Assembly: GCA_026168455.1 (NCBI GenBank) | Contig: CM047429.1 | Location: 4,553,125 to 4,617,124, forward strand | Direction: 5' to 3' | From: Theocolax elegans | Lineage: Eukaryota; Arthropoda; Insecta; Hymenoptera; Cerocephalidae | DNA length: 64,000 bases | Shown: one piece after another, positions 1-8,593 of the stretch | Position numbering within the stretch: the stretch's first letter is position 1 | Layout of the letters: every line of letters starts with the position of its first letter | The notes under the pieces: model-generated | Databases searched by the model: none | What the model was told of the DNA's origin: nothing | Seen by the model: the letters and a program-made list of their open reading frames with translations, nothing else | Program-made: the position numbers and the translations under genes

Positions 1-543
1 AGCAAATGCGGACGCAGTTTTACATCAATTTTAGAGAAATCAGTAGAAATATATGCAGAACTAATTTACAACAATTTGCAAAACATCTGGTTAATGGGGA
101 TGGGGATATTTTATATTTAGGTCTAAAATCCCAATCTTTGTGAAAGTTAATAAAAGTTGAATTGTTGTGTCAGGTATTTTACCCAATACAAACAATGCGA
201 GCACGAAGCGCGAGCTTTACACGGTCGTGCCTTATATGCAAAAAACATAGCTTTTTGCATGCCTTACATCGCTACGCGGAGCTGAAGATCGAACGCTTCG
301 CTTCGAAGAAGTCGCGAAGCGAAGCGTTCGACCTAGAGCTCCGAAGCGGGGAGTCATGGCGGCCTTGAGGCCGCATGTGGCGAGCTAGTAATTACTATAA
401 GGTTTAACATAAGTCTGTTACAATGGTCATTTATTAAGAATTAAAAAAGAATTCTTAAAAACACATAAATGATTAATAAGAATACTTTTTTAATTCTTCT
501 TTTAATAAGAAACAAAAATTATTTTCAAACAAAAGTACTTTTT
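1..543. other. Intergenic sequence with a GC-rich hairpin patch
   Basis: No gene is recognised. The flanks are AT-rich, but about 190-385 is abruptly GC-rich and full of short inverted repeats, the largest being the perfect hairpin at 289-331 listed separately. The short open frame through this patch looks like a by-product of the base composition. From about 425 to 530 there are AT-rich imperfect repeats built on TTAATAAGAA-like words. Confidence 0.6.
289..331. repeat. Perfect 17-bp stem hairpin
   Basis: Bases 289-305 are the exact reverse complement of 315-331, with a 9-base loop. The arms are rich in CGAAGCG words. It lies in the GC-rich patch and is probably part of an unidentified mobile element end. 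Confidence 0.75.
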
Positions 544-547
544 TTTT

Positions 548-633
548 ATATTAAATTTAACGGTCTGTACGAGCCAGAATATATAAATATTCTTAATCAT
601 TAGTCCATGGTGTGCTACAATTCGTAGTCCCTA
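548..633 (+). repeat. Left inverted-repeat arm of the hammerhead element
   Basis: Reverse complement of 1038-1123 with only one or two mismatches over about 86 bases, ending at TTCGTAG. Confidence 0.85.
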
Positions 634-842
634 CTACGAGCGTATTACTCTTTAAAATATTATTTAGGCGTGTGTGGTCGTTTTTGCGCCTATCCAAGAC
701 AATATTGATTGTTTTCAACTTTATCCGCTAGGGGGTTTTTCTTGGTTTCGAAAACATGTAAGTGATAAAGTCTTCTAAATGTATATATATACCCCATTCA
801 ATGGTATTGTTCTTGGTCTATTTCGATATAATTTCAGTATTC

Positions 843-906
843 AATGTCTAAGGTAGATTGCCAGTCCTTACTGATGAGACCAACTGGCTATTGTGGTCGA
901 AACATT
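843..906 (+). ncRNA. Type III hammerhead ribozyme
   Basis: Every conserved core position is present. Stem III is 843-847 with 902-906 (AATGT/ACATT) and the cleavable nucleotide is C848 in a GTC triplet. Stem I is 849-853 with 866-870 (TAAGG/CCTTA). The core CTGATGA is 871-877, stem II is 878-882 with 894-898 (GACCA/TGGTC), and GAA is 899-901 followed by A902 paired to T847. All three stems are perfect. Loop 1 contains GCCAGT (860-865) and loop 2 contains ACTGGC (883-888), which are exact complements and could form a six-pair kissing contact of the sort that speeds cleavage of natural hammerheads. The open termini are in stem III, hence type III. Self-cleavage between 848 and 849 is predicted, not shown. 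Confidence 0.85.
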
Positions 907-1037
907 CATTACATATATAATTTTATCATACACTTTCTTCATATTTATATTTAAAGTTATCTTTATAATAATTTTTATTTCTACATTAATATTTTTAGTC
1001 TCCAGAATTAAATTATCTATACTCATCGAACTTGGTG

Positions 1038-1123
1038 TAGGGGCTACGAATTGTAGCACACCATGGACTAATGATTAAGAATATTTATATATTCTGGCTC
1101 GTACAGACCGTTAAATTTAATAT
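1038..1123 (-). repeat. Right inverted-repeat arm of the hammerhead element
   Basis: Inverted partner of 548-633. It is followed at 1138 by the 20-base direct repeat shared with 637-656. Confidence 0.85.
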
Positions 1124-1154
1124 AACATAAATTTCACGAGCGTATTACTCTTTA

Positions 1155-2098
1155 AAAAGTACTTTTTGTATAATTTACAATTACATATTATAGACATAAA
1201 ATATTAATAGTATTTTTTCAAAAATAATTGATTTTTTTAAAAGAACACTTTCCTAATTATTCTATTCATACGAAACCAAAATTATTTTTTAATATTAATA
1301 CAATTTTAACTATTACTGAATATTTTAAGTATTCACATTTTGAGGACATTCGTTAATTCTTAAAGGTGTGCTTATTGAGAAAACATCGTTAAATCACAAA
1401 AATTGATAAGTTGTGACATTGCATGTCAGAAAATAAATATTAATTAATAAGTACGCGGGAGAAGGCCTCGACGGTGTCGGTACACCGGAGGCTTTTCGTG
1501 AAACAGACTACACGTGTAGTCACGGAGACGAGGTCGGCCATGTTGTCGTATGCGATGCGCGACTTCCCCCCCACGCGCAGACGACGCTTCCCTTCCTGTA
1601 TACATGATGGTAGGTGCGACCTCTCCAGGAACATGACCCAGGTGAGGCGAATTATCACCTGGGGGGAGAATGATTTTCTGTCTTTGTCGTCAAGCCTTGA
1701 ACGAGCGACAAAGACAGATATACGATATAACGTAGTATTTATAGAAGATTATATACATTAGATATAAGCGAATTATGATAGACTAAATATTAATATTAGA
1801 ATGTAATTTACCTATATTAATTATTGGAATTATTAAAGGCTATTTAAATAGAACTGATGTAATTATAAGGAATATCAACATTATGTATAATATATTAAAT
1901 TAAAAATTCGTATTTTCGCGCATTTAATGCGAAGTGCAAATCTCAGCAAATAGTAGCATGCTCGGACGGTTCGCGCATGCGAACCGTGAGTAGCATTGCA
2001 ACCCGTGCTGCGCTTGGAATATGATTCGTGCCTCCACGAGTAGAAAGCACTTGTGGAGGGGATTCTTGAGTGCGTATCGAGATCATGGAGGTGAAGGC
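1155..2098. other. Non-coding stretch with GC-rich hairpin patches
   Basis: No gene is recognised. A GC-rich block at about 1450-1720 contains a perfect 13-bp hairpin (1677-1689 with 706-718 of the same kilobase, that is 1706-1718). A second GC-rich block, about 1910-2098, contains an 8-bp stem around 1966-1985. Short open frames on both strands of these blocks overlap each other and resemble nothing known. They may be remnants of LTR or gene 5' sequences, without firm evidence. Confidence 0.5.
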
Positions 2099-2100
2099 TA

Positions 2101-2425
2101 CATGTTGGGTGTGGCAAAAGTACCGGAACACAAAAATATCTCGACGGGAGTGCATTTTTGGGAAAAATGTTTAAGACAAAAGTTGTAGGATTTTTCCCTG
2201 GCTATCTGATGGCACCTTGGATTTGACCTTGATATGACCTTGAAGGTCAAAGTCAAGGTCAAGTCTAGTTTTTCAAATGGAACACCTCATTTTTGACCCC
2301 GGAAATGGAAAGAGCGGAAAATTTTACATCCAAAACCGTTTTGGTCGATTTTTTAAATTTGACCTTTGAAGGTCATTTGAAGGTCAAAACAATGCGGAAA
2401 AGCAAAGTAACTCTGAAAGAGTGGT
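2101..2425 (+). repeat. Left terminal inverted repeat of the mariner element
   Basis: Inverted match to 10297-10626. It is packed with AAGGTCA half-sites: TGACCTTGA at 2224-2232 and 2235-2243, and TCAAGGTCA at 2253-2261, with further AAGGTCA words near 2370-2395. TCAAGGTCA is the consensus of FTZ-F1/ERR-type orphan nuclear receptors; whether anything binds is inference. Confidence 0.85.
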
Positions 2426-2620
2426 TTTCCGGAAAAATGTCGAATACATAACTGATAAAATTTTCTCTTGGCTATTTACTGATGACCTAACAAGATCGAT
2501 GTTTCCTGGCCATTTGGGACGAGCTTGAAGTGTCCCGGACATTTAAGGCAAGGGCGAAGTGTCCCGGCCAATGAAGGCAAGGGCGAAGTGTCCCGGCCAA
2601 TTAAGGCGAGTGAATCTGAA

Positions 2621-2658
2621 TTACAACTTGTGTTCAAACTGTTCTCCATTGACGGTTT
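2621..2658 (-). pseudogene. C-terminal tail of the mariner transposase, separated by the LINE
   Basis: Read leftward, this is the original end of the transposase frame: after the His-Cys codons preserved in the target duplication, the frame runs on for about a dozen codons to TAA at 2621-2623. It is separated from the rest of the gene by the 5.9 kb LINE insertion. Confidence 0.7.
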
Positions 2659-2670
2659 GACAATGTGCTA
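2659..2670. repeat. Target-site duplication of the LINE, left copy
   Basis: GACAATGTGCTA, identical to 8582-8593 at the other end of the LINE. Confidence 0.9.
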
Positions 2671-2848
2671 TTATTATTATTATTATTATTAAATTACTCA
2701 GTTGGCACCCTCCTATTTGACTAGGTTATGCCAGGCACTTGGGTATTCCCTTTGCGCCCTGTTTTCCATTTCCCATCTTTAGCCTTCCGAAGTGTATAGC
2801 AATATTGCCACACTTGAGTGAGCCTTCTTATGGGTCCTTGGTTTTTTT

Positions 2849-5800
2849 TCAATCGGGCACCGCCCAGAGACCCTGCCAAACAGCAAGTATTCTCTGGACA
2901 TCCCAACTGGATATATCTCCTGAATCAATTAGAAATTCACCTGTGAGGCGCCATCTTCTTGTCATGATTCTGGGGCATTCACATAAGATGTGTAGAGGTG
3001 TTTCGTTTGCCTCCTTGCACATTCGGCATAATGGATCTGTTTCCAGTCCCATTTTATACCTATGGTATCGCAAATCTCCATGTCCAGTAAGTATGTCCAT
3101 TAGCTTGCGAGCTGTCTTTCTGCTAAGTTTCCTAAGCCCTTCTTCCCAGTGTCCGCTTATTGCGTTTCCGAGTGCGGCTTTAGCTTGTCTGCATCCTGCA
3201 GTTTTTACCCAAGCACTTTGGTGTTCCTTCACCAGCCATTTCTTTAGTAATTCTATAAGGTGGCTATGTGGCATCTTCACCATCATGCTTGGTTCCGCAT
3301 GTTTTCCATTTGTACCTATCTTTGCTAGGTCATCGGCTATCTCGTTACCACGTATACCTACATGACTTGGTATCCATGTTAGCGTTAGCCGCTTATTCAA
3401 CTCTGCCAGTCTATTTAGTGTCTTATGACATTCCCAAATTAGTCTGGACTTAGTGGTGTGACCATTCAGACTCTGTAACACAGTTCTGCTGTCCGAGTAA
3501 ATGTATATCTCTTCGTCTTTGCAATTCTCCTGTGCCGCTTTAGCACATTGCAGGATTGCAAATGTTTCCGCTTGGGAAATGGTATTGTATTCCTTTAAGG
3601 AATATATCCTACCCTTCCCATTTTTTCTGCAGTATACCCCTGCTCCGACTCCCCGGATATTCTTGGACCCATCAGTATACCAGAGTTCTTTGCCCTCCGG
3701 CACCCTAACACGTCCTTGACTCCAGTCATCTTTGCTAGGCAGACTGACTCTGTATCTCTTATCGAATAGGAACTCAGTGCTGCATCTATCAGTTCCCTCG
3801 TATAAGTTCTCTCTTAGATTTCGCGGGAGCGTACTTAGGAGTCCCCTGTCCGCCCGTCGATCTAAGAGATTTCTAACTCTTAAGTATCCTTTTATGGCTT
3901 CTGACTTAAGAGTGAGCTGAAAGGGCTCAATATTCGTTATGACCCCCATAGCTTGTACTGGCGTGGTTCTTAGAGAATTGGTGATGCAGCGCAGGACCAA
4001 TCCTCGTACCCTTTCCAGCATTTGGTTCGCAGTTTTCAAACCTGCTCGCTTCCACCAAATCACTGCCGAATACGTGAGTTTTGGTTTCAGAATTGCTGTG
4101 TAAATCCACATCATGGTTTCTGGTTTAAGACCCCAGTTCAAGTGCAGAGCTCTACGTGTTTGCCATAGTACTCTTATAACTTTATTACACTGGTTCTCAA
4201 GGTGCTCTTTCCAGTTTAACTTACTGTCAAGAATGACACCTAGATATTTAGCTTTTTCTTTTATTTCTAGCCGTTTTCCTCCATATTCGAGGTGTTTTAT
4301 GCTTGTTTTCCACTTATATTTACGTGTAAACACCATAACTTCCATTTTTTCCGGGTTAACCGATAGTCCACCTCCTTGGCACCACTTATATACCTTATTC
4401 AAGGCATTTTGCATGATGTCAAATAGTGTTTCTAAAAATGGTCCTCTAACTATTATTGCTAGATCATCTGCATATCCTACAACCTCACATCCCGTGTTGG
4501 TTAGTAGGCATAATAGTGTGTTCATTACAAGATTCCAGAGGGATGGGGAAATAACCCCCCCCTGTGGGCATCCCGTGTTCACCCAGCCAGTTACCTTGGT
4601 GTTACCCTTGGTCATTACCAGCTTTCTGTTTGATAACATGAGTTCGACCCAGTCAGTAACTGGCTGAGCTATTCCATGTCTCCTCATTGCCTCCTTGATT
4701 ACTCTTTTGGAGGTATGGTTGAAAGCTCCTTCTATGTCTAAAAAGACCACTAGAGCGAAGCCTCCGTTTTCAATTTGTTCTTCAATCAGGTTCACTATTT
4801 TGCACAGAGCAGTCTCAGTAGAGTGTCCTGCTCTGTACGCATACTGATCCCTATGAAGTGGTCGTTCTTTTAAAGGTTTATCTTTAATATGTCTGTCTAT
4901 GAGCCTTTCCATTGTCTTCAGCATAAACGATGTAAGACTTATAGGTCGGAAGTCTTTAGGAGAAGTATAGCTCCCCTTACCTGCTTTCGGAATGAACGTC
5001 ACTCTCGTTCCCTTCCAACTTTCTGGAATATGGCATAATTCCAGACTTGCCCTAATAAGTCTGGTCATTGGACGGATAATGCACTCCCCCGCCCTTTGTA
5101 ATAGTGCGGGGTAAATACCATCCAGTCCTGGTGACTTATATGGCCCAAAAGATCCGATGGCCCACCTGACTTTGTCCTCTGAGGCAATTTCGGTCCCCAG
5201 CACACTGCATGATCCGGTTTGGCTCACCGCATGCTGGTTTCCCGTTCCGTAGTCGTTTGACTTATGAACTTCCATCGCCCCTTCCCCTTCATTCGAGAAA
5301 TCCGGGTAGAAGGATTCGATCAGGCGGTACAACGTTTCTTCGTCCGTCATGGTGTATTTCCCATTTGGCAGTTTAAGTGCTCCCAATATAGCTTCCGGAT
5401 TTTTTGACAAGATCTTGTCCAACCGGGCTGCCTGTGAGCCTTTTTCTATGTCGCTGCAAAAGTTGGCCCATGATTCTGCTTGTGCCTTCCTAATTGCTGC
5501 TCGATAGCTGTCTCTTTTACTTGCGTAATGATTCCACTCGTCTGCTGTACCTTTTTTTTGGGCCAGCTTATAGGTTCTCCTTACTTGTTTCTTGAGACAC
5601 TCTAGTTTCTCGTTCCACCAGTAGGTTTTATCTCGCTTACCCACCAATGTGGGTCTACAGTTGTTCTCAAAAGCTGAGATAATTCCTTTATTTAGTTTAT
5701 CAGCAGCTTCTTCAAGCTCCTTCCAGTTTCTTATATGTTCTGGAAAATTTGCTAGTGAGCTGCTTATTTCTTCCTTGTAGGTTATCCAATTTGTCTTCTT

Positions 5801-6508
5801 CGGTTTCCTGGTCCATGTTCTAGGATTTGTACCAGGTCCCACTAACTCGAAAACAATTTTGGCATGATCAGATAGTGTCGGTTCATCAGATACCCTCCAC
5901 CTCTTGATCCTATTTGTAATTTCTCCAGTACATAACGTGATGTCCAATACTTCTGCTCTAAGTTTATTACAGAATGTTGGCGTTGTACCAGTGTTTAGAA
6001 TATCTAGTTTGGTTGTGGCTAGATATTCTACCAGTTCCTCTCCTCTCCTATTGATGTCTGTGCTCCCCCACAGTATGTGATGTGAGTTAGCGTCACAGCC
6101 TATTAGGAGCGGTAAGTTTTTACTCTCACAGAAGGTAATTAACCTTTTAACTTCCGTGGGTGGATTTACCTCTCCATCATATGGAAAGTACGCTGAGGCA
6201 ATGACTATGTTTCCAATGCCTTCCGATTCCGTCCTCACCGCTGTCAGGTCTCTTGTACAGAAATCCATCAGCGGGGTTACATTTACTCCCTTAGTGATGA
6301 TACACGTTCTGGGCGTCTCAGCTTGCATGTCCCTGTAACAAACAAGCCCCTTTCCCCTTAAACCCTTGATTGTTCCTCTCACCGTCCATGGTTCTTGGAC
6401 CAGTGACAGGCCTGTGTGCATCTCTGCCAAACCCTTACGCAATAGTGCAGAAGAGTCTTTGCAGTGATGCAAGTTAATTTGTGAGATTTGCAGCGCCTTG
6501 AAGGTCAT
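2849..6508 (-). CDS. LINE ORF2: endonuclease, reverse transcriptase and RNase H
   Basis: An intact 1219-codon frame. Residues about 1-230 form the apurinic-like endonuclease (NLHH near the start, QEPW, GCDANSHH, SDH). Residues about 480-760 are the reverse transcriptase, with the catalytic YADD in GYADDLAIIV and the usual CPQGGVISP motif. Residues about 960-1090 are RNase H (YTDGSK, the YSDSRT aspartate, PSHVGIRGNEIAD). A Cys/His cluster (CRMCKEANETPLHILCEC) closes the protein. The ATG overlaps the preceding ORF1 stop as TAATG (6510-6506), a layout known in LINEs whose ORF2 is made by termination-reinitiation. Full length suggests it could still encode an active enzyme, although its own upstream ORF1 is cut off by the tandem duplication. 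Confidence 0.93.
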   Translation of the reverse strand: MTFKALQISQINLHHCKDSSALLRKGLAEMHTGLSLVQEPWTVRGTIKGLRGKGLVCYRDMQAETPRTCIITKGVNVTPLMDFCTRDLTAVRTESEGIGNIVIASAYFPYDGEVNPPTEVKRLITFCESKNLPLLIGCDANSHHILWGSTDINRRGEELVEYLATTKLDILNTGTTPTFCNKLRAEVLDITLCTGEITNRIKRWRVSDEPTLSDHAKIVFELVGPGTNPRTWTRKPKKTNWITYKEEISSSLANFPEHIRNWKELEEAADKLNKGIISAFENNCRPTLVGKRDKTYWWNEKLECLKKQVRRTYKLAQKKGTADEWNHYASKRDSYRAAIRKAQAESWANFCSDIEKGSQAARLDKILSKNPEAILGALKLPNGKYTMTDEETLYRLIESFYPDFSNEGEGAMEVHKSNDYGTGNQHAVSQTGSCSVLGTEIASEDKVRWAIGSFGPYKSPGLDGIYPALLQRAGECIIRPMTRLIRASLELCHIPESWKGTRVTFIPKAGKGSYTSPKDFRPISLTSFMLKTMERLIDRHIKDKPLKERPLHRDQYAYRAGHSTETALCKIVNLIEEQIENGGFALVVFLDIEGAFNHTSKRVIKEAMRRHGIAQPVTDWVELMLSNRKLVMTKGNTKVTGWVNTGCPQGGVISPSLWNLVMNTLLCLLTNTGCEVVGYADDLAIIVRGPFLETLFDIMQNALNKVYKWCQGGGLSVNPEKMEVMVFTRKYKWKTSIKHLEYGGKRLEIKEKAKYLGVILDSKLNWKEHLENQCNKVIRVLWQTRRALHLNWGLKPETMMWIYTAILKPKLTYSAVIWWKRAGLKTANQMLERVRGLVLRCITNSLRTTPVQAMGVITNIEPFQLTLKSEAIKGYLRVRNLLDRRADRGLLSTLPRNLRENLYEGTDRCSTEFLFDKRYRVSLPSKDDWSQGRVRVPEGKELWYTDGSKNIRGVGAGVYCRKNGKGRIYSLKEYNTISQAETFAILQCAKAAQENCKDEEIYIYSDSRTVLQSLNGHTTKSRLIWECHKTLNRLAELNKRLTLTWIPSHVGIRGNEIADDLAKIGTNGKHAEPSMMVKMPHSHLIELLKKWLVKEHQSAWVKTAGCRQAKAALGNAISGHWEEGLRKLSRKTARKLMDILTGHGDLRYHRYKMGLETDPLCRMCKEANETPLHILCECPRIMTRRWRLTGEFLIDSGDISSWDVQRILAVWQGLWAVPD

Positions 6509-6968
6509 TATTTCGAGCTTCCCGGCACTGCTGCCTCTTTATCAGACTCCGCTACCGCCGGCGCGTGTACTTTGAAAGTGACACGCTCCAGTGAGTAGAA
6601 GGGTCTGCAATCTAGAGCCTGAAGGGCTCTAGCTTGGGACTCCGGCATCTGCACCAGAAGAAAGTTTGTCCTTCGCTGCAGCACCGTCGGTAGCCCCCTT
6701 GTCGCATTTTACGACCCGCCATGTTGCGGTATTTAGCGTCGGATTGTACCGCATCAGCCTCTGAAGAACCAGCTCCGTGGGTTTCGGTGCTCCCGGTATC
6801 CACGCGCTGGCCTTCACCAGCCTCTGCAGCACCTCCGTTCCGCTGACTGTCAGAGCAGGACCCCGCCAAGATTTTAGTCCGGGCACGATCCCACTCAGCC
6901 AATCCGCGGACCGTTGATCCTCTGCTATAATCACAAATACTCCCCCCCTGCAGAAGGACGCAACAAAC
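6509..6968 (-). pseudogene. Duplicate fragment of LINE ORF1, C-terminal part
   Basis: Duplicate of 7929-8388. It keeps the C-terminal part of the gag-like ORF1 but has no start, because upstream it is fused to ORF2 sequence at about 6968. Relative to the other copy it carries one extra base near 6662, which shifts the frame, so the reading from the fusion does not end in the same frame as the partner. Confidence 0.8.
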
Positions 6969-7928
6969 TTTGGACCTTTTGGGCACAGCTTATAGGTTCT
7001 CCTTACTTGTTTCTTGAGACACTCTAGTTTCTCGTTCCACCAGTAGGTTTTATCTCGCTTACCCACCAATGTGGGTCTACAGTTGTTCTCAAAAGCTGAG
7101 ATAATTCCTTTATTTAGTTTATCAGCAGCTTCTTCAAGCTCCTTCCAGTTTCTTATATGTTCTGGAAAATTTGCTAGTGAGCTGCTTATTTCTTCCTTGT
7201 AGGTTATCCAATTTGTCTTCTTCGGTTCCTGGTCCATGTTCTAGGATTTGTACAGGTCCCACTAACTCGAAAACAATTTTGGCATGATCAGATAGTGTCG
7301 GTTCATCAGATACCCTCCACCTCTTGATCCTATTTGTAATTTCTCCAGTACATAACGTGATGTCCAATACTTCTGCTCTAAGTTTATTACAGAATGTTGG
7401 CGTTGTACCAGTGTTTAGAATATCTAGTTTGGTTGTGGCTAGATATTCTACCAGTTCCTCTCCTCTCCTATTGATGTCTGTGCTCCCCCACAGTATGTGA
7501 TGTGAGTTAGCGTCACAGCCTATTAGGAGCGGTAAGTTTTTACTCTCACAGAAGGTAATTAACCTTTTAACTTCCGTGGGTGGATTTACCTCTCCATCAT
7601 ATGGAAAGTACGCTGAGGCAATGACTATGTTTCCAATGCCTTCCGATTCCGTCCTCACCGCTGTCAGGTCTCTTGTACAGAAATCCATCAGCGGGGTTAC
7701 ATTTACTCCCTTAGTGATGATACACGTTCTGGGCGTCTCAGCTTGCATGTCCCTGTAACAAACAAGCCCCTTTCCCCTTAAACCCTTGATTGTTCCTCTC
7801 ACCGTCCATGGTTCTTGGACCAGTGACAGGCCTGTGTGCATCTCTGCCAAACCCTTACGCAATAGTGCAGAAGAGTCTTTGCAGTGATGCAAGTTAATTT
7901 GTGAGATTTGCAGCGCCTTGAAGGTCAT
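6969..7928 (-). pseudogene. Truncated duplicate of LINE ORF2, endonuclease part
   Basis: Starts with the same ATG context as the complete ORF2, again overlapping ORF1 in TAATG (7930-7926), and matches its first roughly 230 residues. Two single-base deletions relative to the other copy, near 7227 and 7253, shift the frame, and sequence beyond the duplication junction is ORF1. It would give only an endonuclease domain. Confidence 0.85.
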
Positions 7929-8581
7929 TATTTCGAGCTTCCCGGCACTGCTGCCTCTTTATCAGACTCCGCTACCGCCGGCGCGTGTACTTTGAAAGTG
8001 ACACGCTCCAGTGAGTAGAAGGGTCTGCAATCTAGAGCCTGAAGGGCTCTAGCTTGGGACTCCGGCATCTGCACCAGAAGAAAGTTGTCCTTCGCTGCAG
8101 CACCGTCGGTAGCCCCCTTGTCGCATTTTACGACCCGCCATGTTGCGGTATTTAGCGTCGGATTGTACCGCATCAGCCTCTGAAGAACCAGCTCCGTGGG
8201 TTTCGGTGCTCCCGGTATCCACGCGCTGGCCTTCACCAGCCTCTGCAGCACCTCCGTTCCGCTGACTGTCAGAGCAGGACCCCGCCAAGATTTTAGTCCG
8301 GGCACGATCCCACTCAGCCAATCCGCGGACCGTTGATCCTCTGCTATAATCACAAATACTCCCCCCCTGCAGAAGGACGCAACAAACTTTGGCAGCTGCT
8401 CAGGAGGAAGGACATCTGTCTCCTCCTCCAGAGCATTCCTGAAGTCTTCAAACTGTCCTGTAGTAAGAAGCACCTCAGGATATTCTGCTGATGTCACGAC
8501 CCTCGACAGAGGGTTCGTTCTCTGTGCTGTTGTAAGTCCCACACTACATTTCGGCTTTTCAGCACTCTGAGTGTTACTTAC
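7928..8581 (-). CDS. LINE ORF1 (gag-like), 5'-truncated
   Basis: The frame is open from the LINE edge at 8581 to the stop at 7928-7930 and has no ATG at its start, so the N-terminus was lost by 5' truncation at insertion. The roughly 200-residue remainder includes a W-x-PG segment and a conserved WRVVK motif that resemble the domain found in ORF1 of LOA-clade LINEs (DUF4780-like). It presumably bound element RNA. No zinc knuckle is visible in the retained part. Confidence 0.7.
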   Translation of the reverse strand, partial: VSNTQSAEKPKCSVGLTTAQRTNPLSRVVTSAEYPEVLLTTGQFEDFRNALEEETDVLPPEQLPKFVASFCRGGVFVIIAEDQRSADWLSGIVPGLKSWRGPALTVSGTEVLQRLVKASAWIPGAPKPTELVLQRLMRYNPTLNTATWRVVKCDKGATDGAAAKDNFLLVQMPESQARALQALDCRPFYSLERVTFKVHAPAVAESDKEAAVPGSSK

Positions 8582-8593
8582 GACAATGTGCTA
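8582..8593. repeat. Target-site duplication of the LINE, right copy
   Basis: Identical to 2659-2670. It lies within the codons for the last conserved residues of the mariner transposase. Confidence 0.9.

Larger units (their letters stand above)
544..1154 (+). mobile_element. Inverted-repeat element carrying a hammerhead ribozyme
   Basis: Arms at 548-633 and 1038-1123 are near-identical inverted repeats of about 86 bases. The unit is flanked by a 13-base direct repeat, AAAAGTACTTTTT, at 531-543 and 1155-1167, which looks like a target-site duplication. A second direct repeat, CGAGCGTATTACTCTTTAAA, lies just inside the left arm (637-656) and just outside the right arm (1138-1157), exactly 501 bases apart. 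The interior has no coding capacity and holds the hammerhead at 843-906. A 13-base duplication suggests target-primed reverse transcription rather than cut-and-paste. A non-autonomous Penelope-related or retrozyme-like element is one reading, but the family is not identified. Confidence 0.6.
5549..8388 (-). repeat. 1420-bp tandem duplication inside the LINE
   Basis: Segment 5549-6968 recurs at 6969-8388 with offset 1420. The copies are almost identical and differ by a few single-base indels (near 6662/8083, 5807/7227 and 5830/7253). The junction at about 6968 fuses ORF1 sequence directly to the middle of ORF2. Confidence 0.9.
2671..8581 (-). mobile_element. LOA-like LINE with internal tandem duplication
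   Basis: A non-LTR retrotransposon reads leftward from a truncated 5' end at 8581 to a 3' tail of (AAT)n at 2671-2691. It has a gag-like ORF1 and an ORF2 with apurinic-type endonuclease, reverse transcriptase and RNase H. The presence of RNase H, the ORF1 type and the trinucleotide tail suggest the LOA/I group. Perfect 12-base target duplications flank it. A 1420-base segment spanning the ORF1 end and ORF2 start is repeated in tandem, so the copy reads ORF1 - ORF2 start - ORF1 end - full ORF2. Bases 2692-2848 are the 3' untranslated region. Confidence 0.88.

Noticed and set aside
843..906. Alternative reading of the hammerhead as type I, like the Penelope motifs
   Set aside because: Bases around the core pair perfectly only in the type III arrangement with an open stem III; the GAAAC is not followed by GT.
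868..1078. Two opposing open frames of about 60 codons
   Set aside because: They overlap each other, the hammerhead and an inverted-repeat arm; composition is that of AT-rich non-coding DNA.
2739..4667. Plus-strand open frames across the LINE
   Set aside because: They are antisense shadows of the intact ORF2.
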